Shown one piece after another: positions 36,701 through 44,789 of a stretch of DNA of 64,000 bases. The DNA comes from Stigmatella aurantiaca (GTDB lineage Bacteria > Myxococcota > Myxococcia > Myxococcales > Myxococcaceae): assembly GCF_900109545.1 (NCBI RefSeq), contig NZ_FOAP01000021.1, forward strand, positions 62,001 to 126,000, read 5' to 3'. Position 1 is the stretch's first letter, and each line of letters starts with the position of its first letter. Under the pieces are notes generated by a model. That model did no database searches. It saw nothing but the letters and a program-made list of their open reading frames with translations, and was not told where the DNA came from. A program made the translations under genes and the position numbers.

Positions 36701-37465
36701 CTCACGCGCGTTCAGGGCACTCTCGGCCTCGCGGATTTCCCGCTCCCCGGGGAGGAACACGAGGACGTCCCCGTCCGGGTCGAGCGAGAGCACGTCCGCC
36801 ACCGCATCGGCGACGGAGTCGGCGAGCTCGGCGTCCTCGGGGGGTGGCTCGTAGAGCACGTCCACGGGAAAGGTACGGCCCTCCACCTGGATGACCGGAG
36901 CCCCCCCGAAGAACTGCGAGAAGCGCTCGGTCTCGATGGTGGCCGAGCTCACCACCACCTTGAGGTCGGGGCGCCTGGGGAGGATGCGCTTGAGCCACCC
37001 GAGCAGGAAGTCGATGGTGAGGCTGCGCTCGTGGGCCTCGTCGAGCACGACCGTGTCGTAGCGGCTCAGGAGCGGGTCGCTGTGAATCTGCGCGAGCAGG
37101 ACCCCGTCGGTCATGAACTTCACGGCCGTCTGCCGGGACGAGCGGTCCTCGAAGCGAATCTGGTAGCCGACGTCCGTGCCCAGCTCCGTGCCGAGTTCGC
37201 GTGCCACGCGCGCCGCCACGCTCGTCGCGGCGATACGCCGGGGCTGGGTGACGCCAATCTGGCGCGGGCGGCCGCGCCCCATGGCGAGCAGGACTTTCGG
37301 CAGCTGCGTCGTCTTCCCCGAGCCGGTGGCCCCCGCGACAATGACCACCGGATGGGCGGTGATGGCCGCGGTGATGTCCTCCACCCGGCTCGAGATGGGG
37401 AGCTCGGGGGGGAAGTGCAGGGTGGGCAAGCCGCCGGGAGGGGGGACGGGTGAGTCGCCGGACAT
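33755..37465 (-). CDS. hrpA: ATP-dependent RNA helicase HrpA
   Basis: About 1,236 residues, close to the normal length of HrpA. Helicase motifs are in order: Walker A GATGSGKTTQLPK, DEAHERSLTIDF, SATIETERF, NVAETSVTIPG and QRKGRCGRV. The HA2 and OB-like regions follow, then the long C-terminal DUF3418-like part characteristic of HrpA. It acts on RNA in the cytoplasm. I chose ATG at 37465; GTG at 37483 is an alternative and neither has an obvious ribosome site. It ends 27 bp from the convergent NRPS stop, so it marks the right boundary of the biosynthetic locus. Confidence 0.95.
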   Translation of the reverse strand: MSGDSPVPPPGGLPTLHFPPELPISSRVEDITAAITAHPVVIVAGATGSGKTTQLPKVLLAMGRGRPRQIGVTQPRRIAATSVAARVARELGTELGTDVGYQIRFEDRSSRQTAVKFMTDGVLLAQIHSDPLLSRYDTVVLDEAHERSLTIDFLLGWLKRILPRRPDLKVVVSSATIETERFSQFFGGAPVIQVEGRTFPVDVLYEPPPEDAELADSVADAVADVLSLDPDGDVLVFLPGEREIREAESALNARELRGTVVQPLYARLSAAEQSRVFATIPERRVILATNVAETSVTIPGIVYVVDTGVARLSRYDPRSGTTRLHIEPVSQASADQRKGRCGRVREGICVRLYDEASFTTRPAFTDPEIKRTGLAGVILRMKSLGLGDVEDFPFLDPPQPRAIAEGWRVLEELGAIEGKDRTLTPLGHQLARFPVDPRIARMILAGAEYGCLDEVLIVAAALNLQDPRERPRELAQKADELHRRFRDEHSDFTGLLKLWAFVREAEGRGTSHLRRVCRDNFLSFLRVREWRDVQRQLEETVRELRLPRKGRGAPARGDVLHQALLTGLLSRIGQWNPEQRHYTGAKQTRFMVHPSSALAKKPPAWVMAFELVETSQLFARTVAKLDPEWLAAAAPHLLKRSYSDPHWSEKSARAVVKENATLFGLQVFKERPVALASMDPARARLMFIEHALVRGEYRTRGAFQEKNRQVLERVARLRDKARRSELLDSEALLTFFDQCLPADVTDGASFEAWRRKAEAADPNVLVLSMEDALSHDPGLSPAHYPDAITLHGTSVPVAYTFDPTAEDDGITLSVPLLLLPQLVPGELDWTIPGWQREKLTALLEQVPRAQRKQLGPVPALADRLEKELVPFRGPMIPALARAVSRLCGVDVPEESLRADAVAPYLRITLRVLDERGKELARSRDADALLEQYGGRARAALRSAAPASDWERKGLTAWTFGELPPAVTRRVGGLEVRSYPALVDRGAAVDLVLLETSSAADAATRTGVRRLLMLAARGHVAVSAARMPLPFPSLDGAPPARGQADAFRALVLARSVDDAFQLAPGAPLPRTKAAFEALVREGSPHIERMAREWAGAVGVTSSELAATLAALKAASKGPSGSAAVRDIRSQLGHLFPANLIEWIPFVRLLNYPRYLRAAQARLSRAVANPGKDAGKAAPFTPLWETFLARRPTVRDQEAAQELRWAFEELRVAIFAPEVTTPVSVTVAKVGAALAALR

Positions 37466-37514
37466 GGCAGCAGGGCCTAGCACTGAAGCGCACGCTCCGT
37501 CCTTGACGAATTGA

Positions 37515-38078
37515 CTAGACCTCCTCGAACCTCGTACCTGTGGCGCCCATGGCCGCCAAGGCGCCCTTGATCTCCCCGGAGACGATCAGCGAGCCCGTCC
37601 ACCCCTCACACCGGAACACTTGGGCGCTTCCCACCTTCGCCTTGTCGATGCGCATGTCACGCACGGAGGAATACTGCCCCACCTTGTGGGGCACTCCGTC
37701 TTCATGCGTCCAGAGTTCGATCCGGGATGCCTGTTCGTCGATACAGCGGATGCGGCGTGTGGCAACGAGGATGAGGTACTGATCGGCGTGGCCCTCCACG
37801 TCCACGGGGATCAATTGCACATCATCCGGGGCCAGTTCTGCGAACATGGACGCGACCCGGACATGGACCACCGGGATCATGATGCCCGCCTCTGTGTAGT
37901 CCAGAGGTGTGCCCGCGATCTCGATAGGGATTCTCAAGCGCTCCTTGAGGAGGACGGGGAACCCAAGCCTGAACTGCCCGTCATCCACTTTGAGGCCCTG
38001 ACGGTCCCTGGGCATCGCTAGGTGCCAGCGGTGCGGCACATTCACGTCGTCGGCCAGTTCGAAAAAGCGCTTGGTCAT
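37515..38078 (-). CDS. Imm11-like immunity protein
   Basis: About 187 residues from MTKRFFELADDV; an in-frame ATG three codons earlier (38087) is also possible. From memory this resembles the Imm11 family that is frequent in Myxococcaceae, which starts in the same way and shares the GIMIPVVHVRVASMFAEL and VQLIPVDVEGH region. No signal peptide or membrane segment is visible, so it should be cytoplasmic. It is the third gene downstream of a putative secreted toxin, 67 bp after the Imm52-like gene. The product probably binds and neutralises a toxin, although which of the two immunity proteins is cognate cannot be told. Confidence 0.72.
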   Translation of the reverse strand: MTKRFFELADDVNVPHRWHLAMPRDRQGLKVDDGQFRLGFPVLLKERLRIPIEIAGTPLDYTEAGIMIPVVHVRVASMFAELAPDDVQLIPVDVEGHADQYLILVATRRIRCIDEQASRIELWTHEDGVPHKVGQYSSVRDMRIDKAKVGSAQVFRCEGWTGSLIVSGEIKGALAAMGATGTRFEEV

Positions 38079-38145
38079 GGGCGCCATAGTTGCCCGGTCA
38101 ATGCCACACGAAGTGCGGGAGAGCCACAAAACCGGGGCAGGCTCA

Positions 38146-38901
38146 TCAAGGCGCTGAGCGGCCGCCGATCTCGGGGAAGCGCTCATAAGCCCGCTTGAGC
38201 GCGTCCAAGTGGGCGGGGTTGTCGAGGTCGAGCGGCGTATCCGTGAGCTGCACGACCCACCCGCCCGTCTCCGTGCGCCGCGCCCGTGAGAGCAGATCCG
38301 CGTCGCGCGATGGGTCCGGGAACCCGATGGCTTGAGCGGCAGCCGCAGACCAATAGTTCAGCCACCCAAGGTAATAGGGAATCTCGGGCGCGCGGATGTG
38401 CTCGAAAAGCTTCAGGGCGGGCAACCCCCGGCGTGGGGATGGCGGCCCGTCCAGCGTGGGTGCTGTCTGATACGCGATGTCCACCGCAGCGTCGTATGGC
38501 GTCGCTCGCCCCCATAGCGCCCGTGCTCCTTCCGCCACGCCTTCAAGCACAGCCGCCGCTGACGCGATTACAGGCTCGTCCAGGGGTAGTTTTGCGTGCA
38601 CCTCAAACTGGGCTTGACCGCCTGCGCTGAAGAGTCCATCTCGTTCCCTTCCCCAGACCGTCACGGGATAACTCTGGTCCCCGTTGCACACAATGGGGAA
38701 TCCGCCGTCCTCAACGCTTTCGATGAGCCACGCGTCACGCTGCGGTAATGCGATGGGGCGCCCGCCTTTAGAGAGTCGCCACTCCAGGCGCAAGCCGGGA
38801 AGCGCCCTCTCCATTCCATGAACGCTATCGATTGTGCGGCGGTCTTTGCCCGTGAGCGCAGGTGCGTAGACAAGGACGGCAAGTCTTTTTCGCGTAGTCA
38901 T
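38146..38901 (-). CDS. Imm52-like immunity protein
   Basis: 251 residues, starting at ATG that overlaps the toxin stop by four bases (ATGA), so translation is probably coupled. The sequence (MTTRKRLAVLVYAPALTGKD, IPYYLGWLNYWSAAAAQAIG, GGWVVQLTDTPLDLDNPAHL) matches my memory of the immunity 52 family common in myxobacteria. There is no signal peptide. Tight coupling to the toxin-like lipoprotein makes it the likely cognate antidote (inference). Confidence 0.75.
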   Translation of the reverse strand: MTTRKRLAVLVYAPALTGKDRRTIDSVHGMERALPGLRLEWRLSKGGRPIALPQRDAWLIESVEDGGFPIVCNGDQSYPVTVWGRERDGLFSAGGQAQFEVHAKLPLDEPVIASAAAVLEGVAEGARALWGRATPYDAAVDIAYQTAPTLDGPPSPRRGLPALKLFEHIRAPEIPYYLGWLNYWSAAAAQAIGFPDPSRDADLLSRARRTETGGWVVQLTDTPLDLDNPAHLDALKRAYERFPEIGGRSAP

Positions 38902-39815
38902 CGTTTACACCCTGTGACGACAACATTCAGAGACTGATCCGCTTGCAACAGCGCATCTTTGTGCGCTGGGGTGCTCACCCCAATGGCAAAATCATATCCA
39001 CACGCGGTCGCGGCTTTTCGTTCTTTGTCTAATTGCTCGATTTCCTTCTCAATTTCTCGATCCTGGACGTAGTCATTGTACAAGTCGAATTGATGGGTCT
39101 TGATCTCCCACAGCTTGCGCAAACCGACTTGCAGCGCATCGAAGCGAACACCGCCTACGAGCACGTCCATGCCGGGGTAGCGGTTCGGCGGAAATTTGTC
39201 GGCGCAATCGTTATGGCGGGCATCCTTGCCCGCATGAGGTACTGGAACTGGCTCGCAACTGGCGCGGCCTGTCCGGTTCACGGGCACAGGCGGCACTGGA
39301 GGCTGCCTGTCCTGCCCCGCTGGCTCGGGTTTCAGCTTGGGCTTGCGTTGTGCTTCAGCTTCCCGGGATGTTACCTTCGGTCCTCGTGAGGACCCTGCTT
39401 CCTCGGGATGGAGGTGGCGTAGTTCATACGCGTCCAGCGCCTCCTTGATGGCAACCGCCACTACCACCGCTCCGAAGACTATTACGGCACCCGCGACGAT
39501 CTCAGGAGCCACCAGCACGCAAAACCCGAGTCCCACTGCAGCGGCGCCAGTGGAGGCGACTGCGCATCTTCCTGTAGTGTCGTGGAACTCAATCCGTTCA
39601 TGGTCGAGAGCCTGAAAGCACCTCTCCACCAGTACGGGCCAAGGCTGGGAAGCTTCGCGGACAACGCACCGTCCACTGTCTCTCCAAGGCAACGCCGCAG
39701 CTCGCTGGAGGTTGGCAACCCTTGTGTTCTTGGGCATGCGCACTCTTTGGCCCGGCGAGGATGTCGTGCAGGCCGAGAGAAGGATTAGAACAGCGATGTA
39801 CGCGCGGAAAAGCAT
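38898..39815 (-). CDS. Toxin-like lipoprotein with PD-(D/E)xK-like C-terminus (DUF6310-like)
   Basis: 305 residues. The N-terminus is a lipoprotein signal (FRAYIAVLILLSACTTSS) with lipobox LSAC. An Ala/Val-rich segment (residues about 90-125) could span the membrane. A Pro/Lys-rich linker leads to a C-terminal domain beginning near CEPVPVPHAGKDARHNDCAD. In it, GMDVLVGGVRFDAL and LWEIKT place an Asp and an E-x-K pair as in PD-(D/E)xK nucleases. From memory this is the DUF6310 domain of myxobacteria. With two immunity-type genes directly downstream, it is most simply a secreted or surface nuclease toxin. The family name and the nuclease activity are inference. Confidence 0.68.
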   Translation of the reverse strand: MLFRAYIAVLILLSACTTSSPGQRVRMPKNTRVANLQRAAALPWRDSGRCVVREASQPWPVLVERCFQALDHERIEFHDTTGRCAVASTGAAAVGLGFCVLVAPEIVAGAVIVFGAVVVAVAIKEALDAYELRHLHPEEAGSSRGPKVTSREAEAQRKPKLKPEPAGQDRQPPVPPVPVNRTGRASCEPVPVPHAGKDARHNDCADKFPPNRYPGMDVLVGGVRFDALQVGLRKLWEIKTHQFDLYNDYVQDREIEKEIEQLDKERKAATACGYDFAIGVSTPAHKDALLQADQSLNVVVTGCKR

Positions 39816-39858
39816 GACTACGTCCGTTCAGTTAAGCCGGGGCTTCATTATGGGTCAG

Positions 39859-40206
39859 CTACTCCGAGGCAACGCGCTCGGCAGCAAGCGGCAGCAGTTG
39901 CCGAAGAGCTGCTGCCCATCCATCGAACTGCTCGGCCACAGATTTGATGCGCGGGACCTAGCCGCCGATCCGGACCTGCCACTTGGTGCCCGCACCCCAG
40001 GGCAATTCGTGGGCGCTGCCGTCCCACGCGCTTGCGAGCGCCTCGTTGTACTTAAGGGCAAACCTGTTACCGGGCACAAACCCCGACTCACTGCTTCATA
40101 CCTGCCCATCACCCGCAGGGTCCGTCACGGGGTTCGGGCCGATATAGCCGCCAAAGCCGCGGCCCCGCTGCTGCTGGCGCACGCCTTGAGCAGCACAGAT
40201 ATCTCA
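39859..40206 (-). pseudogene. Decayed reading frame with two in-frame stops
   Basis: On the minus strand one frame reads from 40206 to a final TAG at 39859 and is interrupted only by TGA near 40097 and TAG near 39958. The three pieces (GFGGYIGPNPVTDPAGDGQV; SGFVPGNRFALKYNEALASA; SVAEQFDGWAAALRQLLPLA) read like protein rather than shadow sequence. No upstream start or longer domain remains, and I do not recognise the parent. It lies just upstream of the toxin gene on the same strand, so it could be the tail of an older toxin, immunity or phage gene. Confidence 0.45.
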
Positions 40207-40295
40207 CCGGAGTGGCGGGAGAGTGAGGTAGCGAATCTCCAAGGGGATTTCCGTACGCAATCGAGCGGACTCCAGCGCACCCCTATGAACGGTTC

Positions 40296-40336
40296 AGCCC
40301 CGTAAGTACCCTTTATTTCCGGGTACTTACGGGGCT
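40296..40336. repeat. Perfect 16-bp inverted repeat 3' of tRNA-Glu
   Basis: AGCCCCGTAAGTACCC, a 9-base loop (TTTATTTCC), then the exact complement. The stem ends eight bases from the 3' end of tRNA-Glu and probably forms the end structure of the tRNA transcript. There is no T-tract on the outgoing minus strand, so it is not a textbook intrinsic terminator. An integration-related site is the alternative. Confidence 0.75.
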
Positions 40337-40343
40337 GTTCCAG

Positions 40344-40416
40344 TGTCCCCGACGGGATTCGAACCCGTGTTACCGGCTTGAAAGGCCAGCGTCCTGGGCC
40401 TCTAGACGACGGGGAC
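40344..40416 (-). tRNA. tRNA-Glu (TTC)
   Basis: The minus strand gives a 73-nt cloverleaf: acceptor GTCCCCG/CGGGGAC, D-arm with TCTAGAGGCCCAGGA typical of tRNA-Glu, anticodon loop CTTTCAA (anticodon TTC) and T-loop GGTTCGAATCC. CCA is not encoded. It lies 6 bp downstream of tRNA-Lys, so the two are probably one transcript. Confidence 0.96.
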
Positions 40417-40422
40417 GCACTG

Positions 40423-40495
<73 letters not shown>

Positions 40496-40674
40496 GCACT
40501 ATTCTTTTTTCGCGACCTGCTCAAAAAGCCGGACGCCTCTCTACCAGCACTTCCGCCCAACTTCCACTGGCGCGCGCATGTCCGGTGTCCTGGCAGGGTG
40601 GCCCGTTCTTCCGGTGAACGTCTCCGCCCCTTCGGGGTGGCTCCTCCCCCGGTGGGGGGCGCTATACAGGCGGA

Positions 40675-41211
40675 ATGCGTCAGGATGTCCCCCCAGAGCA
40701 GGATGAGCCCGAAGAGGAGGCCGAGGAGGCCACGGGCCCCCAGCGCCGGTATCTCACCCGGGCCGGGGCGGAGCGCATGCACCGTGAGCTCCTGAAGCTC
40801 CTCAATGAGGAGCGGCCCAAGGTCACCGCCGAGGTCTCCGCCGCCGCCGCCCAGGGTGACCGCTCGGAGAACGCCGAGTACATCTACGGCAAGAAACGGC
40901 TGCGGGAGATCGACCGCCGCATCCGCTTCCTCCAGCGGCGTCTGGACACGGCCACCATCGTGACGCCCTCGGAGCAGACCGACACCGGCCGGGTCTACTT
41001 CGGCGCCACGGTCACCCTGGAGGACGAGGACGGGAACCACACCACCTACCAGATCGTGGGCTCGGACGAGATCGACACCCAGGGCGGGCGGATCAGCGTG
41101 GAATCTCCCATCGGCAAGGCCCTGCTTCGCAAGGCCGTGGGCGACAGCGTGGAAGTGATGCGCCCCCGCGGCGAGATCGAACTCACCATCGTCGCGATCT
41201 CCTACACATAG
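40675..41211 (+). CDS. greB: Transcript cleavage factor GreB
   Basis: 178 residues from ATG. An acidic N-terminal extension of about 22 residues precedes a Gre factor. The coiled-coil region LLKLLNEERPKVTAEVS runs into AAAQGDRSENAEYIYGKKRL, whose Asp and Glu at the coil tip are the residues that chelate the RNA polymerase catalytic Mg. The wording REIDRRIRFLQRRLD is GreB-like rather than GreA-like. It rescues backtracked RNA polymerase by stimulating transcript cleavage. The next gene starts 12 bp downstream behind an AGGAGG-type site, so the two are probably co-transcribed. Confidence 0.93.
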   Translation: MRQDVPPEQDEPEEEAEEATGPQRRYLTRAGAERMHRELLKLLNEERPKVTAEVSAAAAQGDRSENAEYIYGKKRLREIDRRIRFLQRRLDTATIVTPSEQTDTGRVYFGATVTLEDEDGNHTTYQIVGSDEIDTQGGRISVESPIGKALLRKAVGDSVEVMRPRGEIELTIVAISYT

Positions 41212-41223
41212 GAGGACCCCCGG

Positions 41224-42165
41224 ATGCCGCGGACGCCTCAGCCCGAAGCGCGTTTCCGCCGCATCTACCGGCGCTTGAGCGCCTCCCAACTGTCCGTCAC
41301 CGGACAGGACAGCACGCTGAGCCTGGAGGAGCTGGGGCTGGATTCCCGGGACGAGCGGGTGTCGCTCGCCTTTGGCGTCTACAGCCGCCAGGGCATGGAG
41401 AACGCCCTGCGCGAGTACGGGATGATCCAGCGCATGGAGGAGCGCGGCCTGGGCCCGCTCGAACTGCGGCTGAACCTCGATGAGCCGTTCCGTCCGCGCA
41501 TCGTCCTCTGGAGCCTGCGCTACAAGGCGGCCGTGGTGGACATCGCGCTGCGCAAGGTGCCCGGCGAGGACGTGGGCCTTTCTCCGCCGCTCGAAGGCCG
41601 CCCGGTGCTCTACCTGGATTCCTTCACCCTCCAGCACCCCGGGCGCACCTTTGACTGGAACCGCCCGCCGTTGCCTGGCCAGGTTCACCCCGGGCTGGCG
41701 CTCTCGGCGGAGATCCTCGAGCTGCTGCTGCTCATGACCCGCCGCATCGGGGCCGAGGCCATGGCGCTGACCCCGGCCACGTTCTCCGCCGCGTGGGTCT
41801 ATGCCCGGTATTTCCACTTCATCGACGGCGCGGCCCAGGGCCTCTTCCAGGCCCTGCGCAGGGCAGGGCGGCAGCGGCCCCGGTGGTTACTGGCCTGGGC
41901 GGTGGAGCTGGGGTGTGTGCGGGGCGCGGGGGGCGAGACCGTGCGGTTCGTTCCCTCGCCCATGCTCGCAGCGGGCTCCCGGCGCATGGGCCGCCTCTTC
42001 GAGGACGAGGACTGGCTCGCCATCGTGAAGGTTCATTCCCGGGTCCCATTGACGATCGATTTCGAGGCGCTCCAGGACCGGTTCCCCTGGGCGCTCATGC
42101 CGCCCGGTCCTCCTCCAGAGCACGTGGCGGACGTGCTCACCTATGATCCGCTCGCCTCGTCCTGA
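41224..42165 (+). CDS. Conserved-looking protein of unknown function
   Basis: 313 residues from ATG with a good ribosome site (TAGGAGGACCCCCGG) overlapping the end of greB. There is no signal peptide, membrane helix or catalytic motif I recognise. It is predicted to be soluble, with an Arg-rich start, a central stretch PGLALSAEILELLLLMTRRIGAE, and WVYARYFHFIDGAAQGLFQA. Codon use matches its neighbours. Operon placement after greB suggests only a shared transcript. Confidence 0.8.
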   Translation: MPRTPQPEARFRRIYRRLSASQLSVTGQDSTLSLEELGLDSRDERVSLAFGVYSRQGMENALREYGMIQRMEERGLGPLELRLNLDEPFRPRIVLWSLRYKAAVVDIALRKVPGEDVGLSPPLEGRPVLYLDSFTLQHPGRTFDWNRPPLPGQVHPGLALSAEILELLLLMTRRIGAEAMALTPATFSAAWVYARYFHFIDGAAQGLFQALRRAGRQRPRWLLAWAVELGCVRGAGGETVRFVPSPMLAAGSRRMGRLFEDEDWLAIVKVHSRVPLTIDFEALQDRFPWALMPPGPPPEHVADVLTYDPLASS

Positions 42166-42319
42166 CGCCCGGAAGCCCTGGAACTGGGCAGAATCGTGCA
42201 CCCGGGGTTCAAGATGGGTGTTTCGCCCGGGAAGGGGTGCCTATATTCGGGTGTAGAAGGTTCTGTGCCAGCAGCGTCTCCGCGGTCGCACCCGAACTCC
42301 AGGTCGCGCAACCACCACG

Positions 42320-43639
42320 ATGCCCAAGAACTTCATCCTCGACACCAACGTCCTGCTCCATGATCCGCGCAGCATCTACGGGTTCAGGGACAACAACGTC
42401 ATCATCCCGATCTACGTCATTGAGGAGATCGATCAGTTCAAGAGGGATCTGTCCGAGCTGGGCAGGAACGCGCGCCAGGTTGCCCGCTACCTGGACTCCT
42501 TCCGGTCGGAGGGCTCGCTGAAGGAAGGGGTTCCCCTGCCGCAAGGCGGGTTCCTCCGGGTGGGGTTCGCGGACGCCGAGCTGCCGCCGCCGCTGGCGGA
42601 CAGCAACCTGATGGACAACCGCATCCTCGCGGTGGCCATCGACCTGATGAAGCGCGAGCCGGACACCCAGGCCGTCTTCATCACCAAGGACACGAACCTG
42701 CGCATCCGCGCGGACGCGCTGGGCCTCATCGCCGAGGACTACGACACCGAGCGGGTCGAGATCACCGAGCTGTACACCGGCTTCACCGAGCTGCTCGTGC
42801 CGCGGGAGCTGGTGGATCAGATGTACAAGCCCGGCGCCGAGGTGGAGGTGCCGGAGCAGGACAAGCTCTTCCCCAACCAGTGCCTGCTGCTCAAGGACGA
42901 GATCAACCCGTCCCACACGGCCATGGGGCGCTTCAATGCCACCAAGGGCAAGGTGGTGCCGCTGTTGCGCAGCATCAAGGACGGCATCTGGGGCGTGCGG
43001 CCGCGCAACATGGAGCAGTCCTTCGTGCTGGACCTGCTGCTCAACGATGACATCAAGCTGGTGACGGTCGTGGGCAAGGCCGGCACGGGCAAGACGCTGA
43101 TGGCCATCGCCGCGGGGCTCAACAAGGTAACCGAGGAGAACCTGTACCAGAAGCTCCTGGTCAGCCGGCCCATCTTCCCCCTGGGGCGGGACATCGGGTA
43201 TCTGCCCGGCAGCGTCGAGGAGAAGCTCAACCCCTGGATGCAGCCCATCTTCGACAACGTGGAGTTCCTGATGAACCTCAGCCGGGCCGACAAGAAGGCG
43301 GGCCGGGGGTACCATGAGCTCATCGACCTGGGGCTGATGGAGATCGAACCGCTGACCTACATCCGCGGCCGGAGCATCCCCAGCCAGTTCATCATCGTGG
43401 ACGAGGCCCAGAACCTCACGCCCCACGAGGTGAAGACCATCGTCACCCGCGTGGGGGACCACACGAAGATCGTCCTCACCGGGGACCCCTTCCAGATCGA
43501 CAACCCCTACGTGGACGCGACGAACAACGGCCTCGTGCACGTGGTCAACCGCTTCAAGAACGAGAAGATCGCAGGCCACATCACCATGGCCAAGGGCGAG
43601 CGCAGCGCCCTGGCCGAGCTCGCGGCGAACCTGCTCTGA
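42320..43639 (+). CDS. PIN-PhoH fusion ATPase (PhoH2 type)
   Basis: 439 residues from ATG. Residues 1-150 form a PIN nuclease-like domain beginning FILDTNVLLHDP, with further acidic residues in DNRILAVAIDL and TKDTNLRIRAD. The PhoH ATPase domain follows, with Walker A VGKAGTGKTLMA near 252, the SRPIFPLGRDIGYLPG signature, and Walker B FIIVDEAQN near 357. PIN-PhoH proteins are RNA helicase/ribonuclease-like in other bacteria. The 154-bp gap upstream probably carries its own promoter. Confidence 0.94.
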   Translation: MPKNFILDTNVLLHDPRSIYGFRDNNVIIPIYVIEEIDQFKRDLSELGRNARQVARYLDSFRSEGSLKEGVPLPQGGFLRVGFADAELPPPLADSNLMDNRILAVAIDLMKREPDTQAVFITKDTNLRIRADALGLIAEDYDTERVEITELYTGFTELLVPRELVDQMYKPGAEVEVPEQDKLFPNQCLLLKDEINPSHTAMGRFNATKGKVVPLLRSIKDGIWGVRPRNMEQSFVLDLLLNDDIKLVTVVGKAGTGKTLMAIAAGLNKVTEENLYQKLLVSRPIFPLGRDIGYLPGSVEEKLNPWMQPIFDNVEFLMNLSRADKKAGRGYHELIDLGLMEIEPLTYIRGRSIPSQFIIVDEAQNLTPHEVKTIVTRVGDHTKIVLTGDPFQIDNPYVDATNNGLVHVVNRFKNEKIAGHITMAKGERSALAELAANLL

Positions 43640-43660
43640 GCCGCGTGGACGAGACGTGTC

Positions 43661-43966
43661 ATGAAGAAGGATGGCCCCCAGGACCCCTCTGCCGGAGGGG
43701 ACGAGAAGAAGGACCTCATCGAGTACCCCTCCGTCTACGCCTTCAAGGTGATGGGGGTGCAGGAGCCCGGCTTCGCCGAGTACGTGCGGCAGCTCTTCTC
43801 CCGGCTGATGGGAACGGAGATTTCACCGGACTCCCTGCACGAGCAGCCCAGCAGCAAGGGCAAGTACGTGTCGGTCACCGTGTCGGTGTACCTGCTGTCC
43901 GAGGAACACCGCCGGGCGATCTACGCCCAACTCCATCAGGAAAAGCGGATCGTTTATTACCTGTGA
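43661..43966 (+). CDS. DUF493 / YbeD-like small protein
   Basis: 101 residues from ATG, 21 bp after the PhoH stop. The core from IEYPSVYAFKVMGVQEPGFA to the C-terminal KRIVYYL has the small alpha/beta ACT-like DUF493 (YbeD) pattern ending in hydrophobic strands. A charged N-terminal extension (MKKDGPQDPSAGGDEKKD) precedes it. The function of the family is not settled. Confidence 0.86.
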   Translation: MKKDGPQDPSAGGDEKKDLIEYPSVYAFKVMGVQEPGFAEYVRQLFSRLMGTEISPDSLHEQPSSKGKYVSVTVSVYLLSEEHRRAIYAQLHQEKRIVYYL

Positions 43967-44003
43967 CGAAGTGCCTGCCAGGTAGGGTATAAGGCGAGAC
44001 TGC

Positions 44004-44762
44004 ATGAGTCCGGCTGGGTCTTTCCCGCTCAACTATCCAGGTGACGCTCGGCGCGCCTTCGGCTCCGATGAGCTGACCCGCCGCTTCGCCCGGGTGGCGC
44101 AGCTGGAGCCGGGCTCCCGCGTGCTTGTGCTCGGCGCAGGCCCCGTCAACGCGGCGGTCCTGCTGGCAAGGGAGCTCGGCTGCTCGGTGGTGGCGGCCGA
44201 CCCAGAGGAGGCCCTGCTCGTCCCGGTGCGGGAACGGGTGAGGGCGCTGGGCCTCGGAGACCGGGTGGAGGTCCGCCGGGTCGACCTGGGCCAGCCCGGG
44301 TTTCCCGACGGCGAGTTCGACGCGGTGCTGATCCAGGGCCGCGTCTTCTCCCCGCTGGCGCATTCCCTGCGCTCGCTGCGCCGCGTGCTGTCCCTCCGGG
44401 GCCGCCTCGGGATGACCTTCCCGTCCCGGGTGGGGCGCTTCCTGCCCCGGGCGTCGATGGAGTTCTGGGAGAAGCGGCTGGGCGCGCCGTTGCTGCTGCC
44501 CCGCGAGCTGCTGCTCGCCATGGAGTCCGAGGGCTACGAGCCGGAGTCGGTGGAGACGCTGCCCGAGCCGGAGCTGGATGGCCTCTACCAGGACGTCGAG
44601 TCCCACCTGGAGGGGCTGCCCGAGGCCGAGGTCCAGGTGCTGCGGCAGGAGATCTCCCTGCACCGCGAGCAGCACGGCAAGCCCGGGGTGAGCTTCTCGT
44701 TCTTCATCGGCCGCCGCAAGGAGCCGGGGGAGAAGCCGCCTGCGTCCCGGGACCGCGGCTAA
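44004..44762 (+). CDS. SAM-dependent class I methyltransferase
   Basis: 252 residues from ATG. The Rossmann methyltransferase motif I is RVLVLGAGPVNAAVLLAREL, followed by acidic motif II (VVAADPEE), DRVEVRRVDLG and the post-II strand FDAVLIQGRVFSPL. The C-terminal half, which would set the substrate, is not recognisable to me. It lies 37 bp after the DUF493 gene and is probably the last gene of the PhoH transcript. It converges with the DAGK-like gene 27 bp away. Confidence 0.84.
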   Translation: MSPAGSFPLNYPGDARRAFGSDELTRRFARVAQLEPGSRVLVLGAGPVNAAVLLARELGCSVVAADPEEALLVPVRERVRALGLGDRVEVRRVDLGQPGFPDGEFDAVLIQGRVFSPLAHSLRSLRRVLSLRGRLGMTFPSRVGRFLPRASMEFWEKRLGAPLLLPRELLLAMESEGYEPESVETLPEPELDGLYQDVESHLEGLPEAEVQVLRQEISLHREQHGKPGVSFSFFIGRRKEPGEKPPASRDRG

Positions 44763-44789
44763 GACCGCGGCCTCCGGCCCGGCACCAAG

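Noticed and set aside
34412-37453. Plus-strand open frame of 1,013 codons
   Set aside because: Antisense to hrpA, whose helicase motifs are complete and in order.
39712-40305. Plus-strand open frame of 197 codons
   Set aside because: It crosses the toxin-gene start on the other strand and has no domain. The minus-strand fossil frame reads more like protein.
40296-40336. Reading the 16-bp hairpin as a standard rho-independent terminator
   Set aside because: No T-run follows the stem on the minus strand, so it is recorded as an inverted repeat of unknown role.
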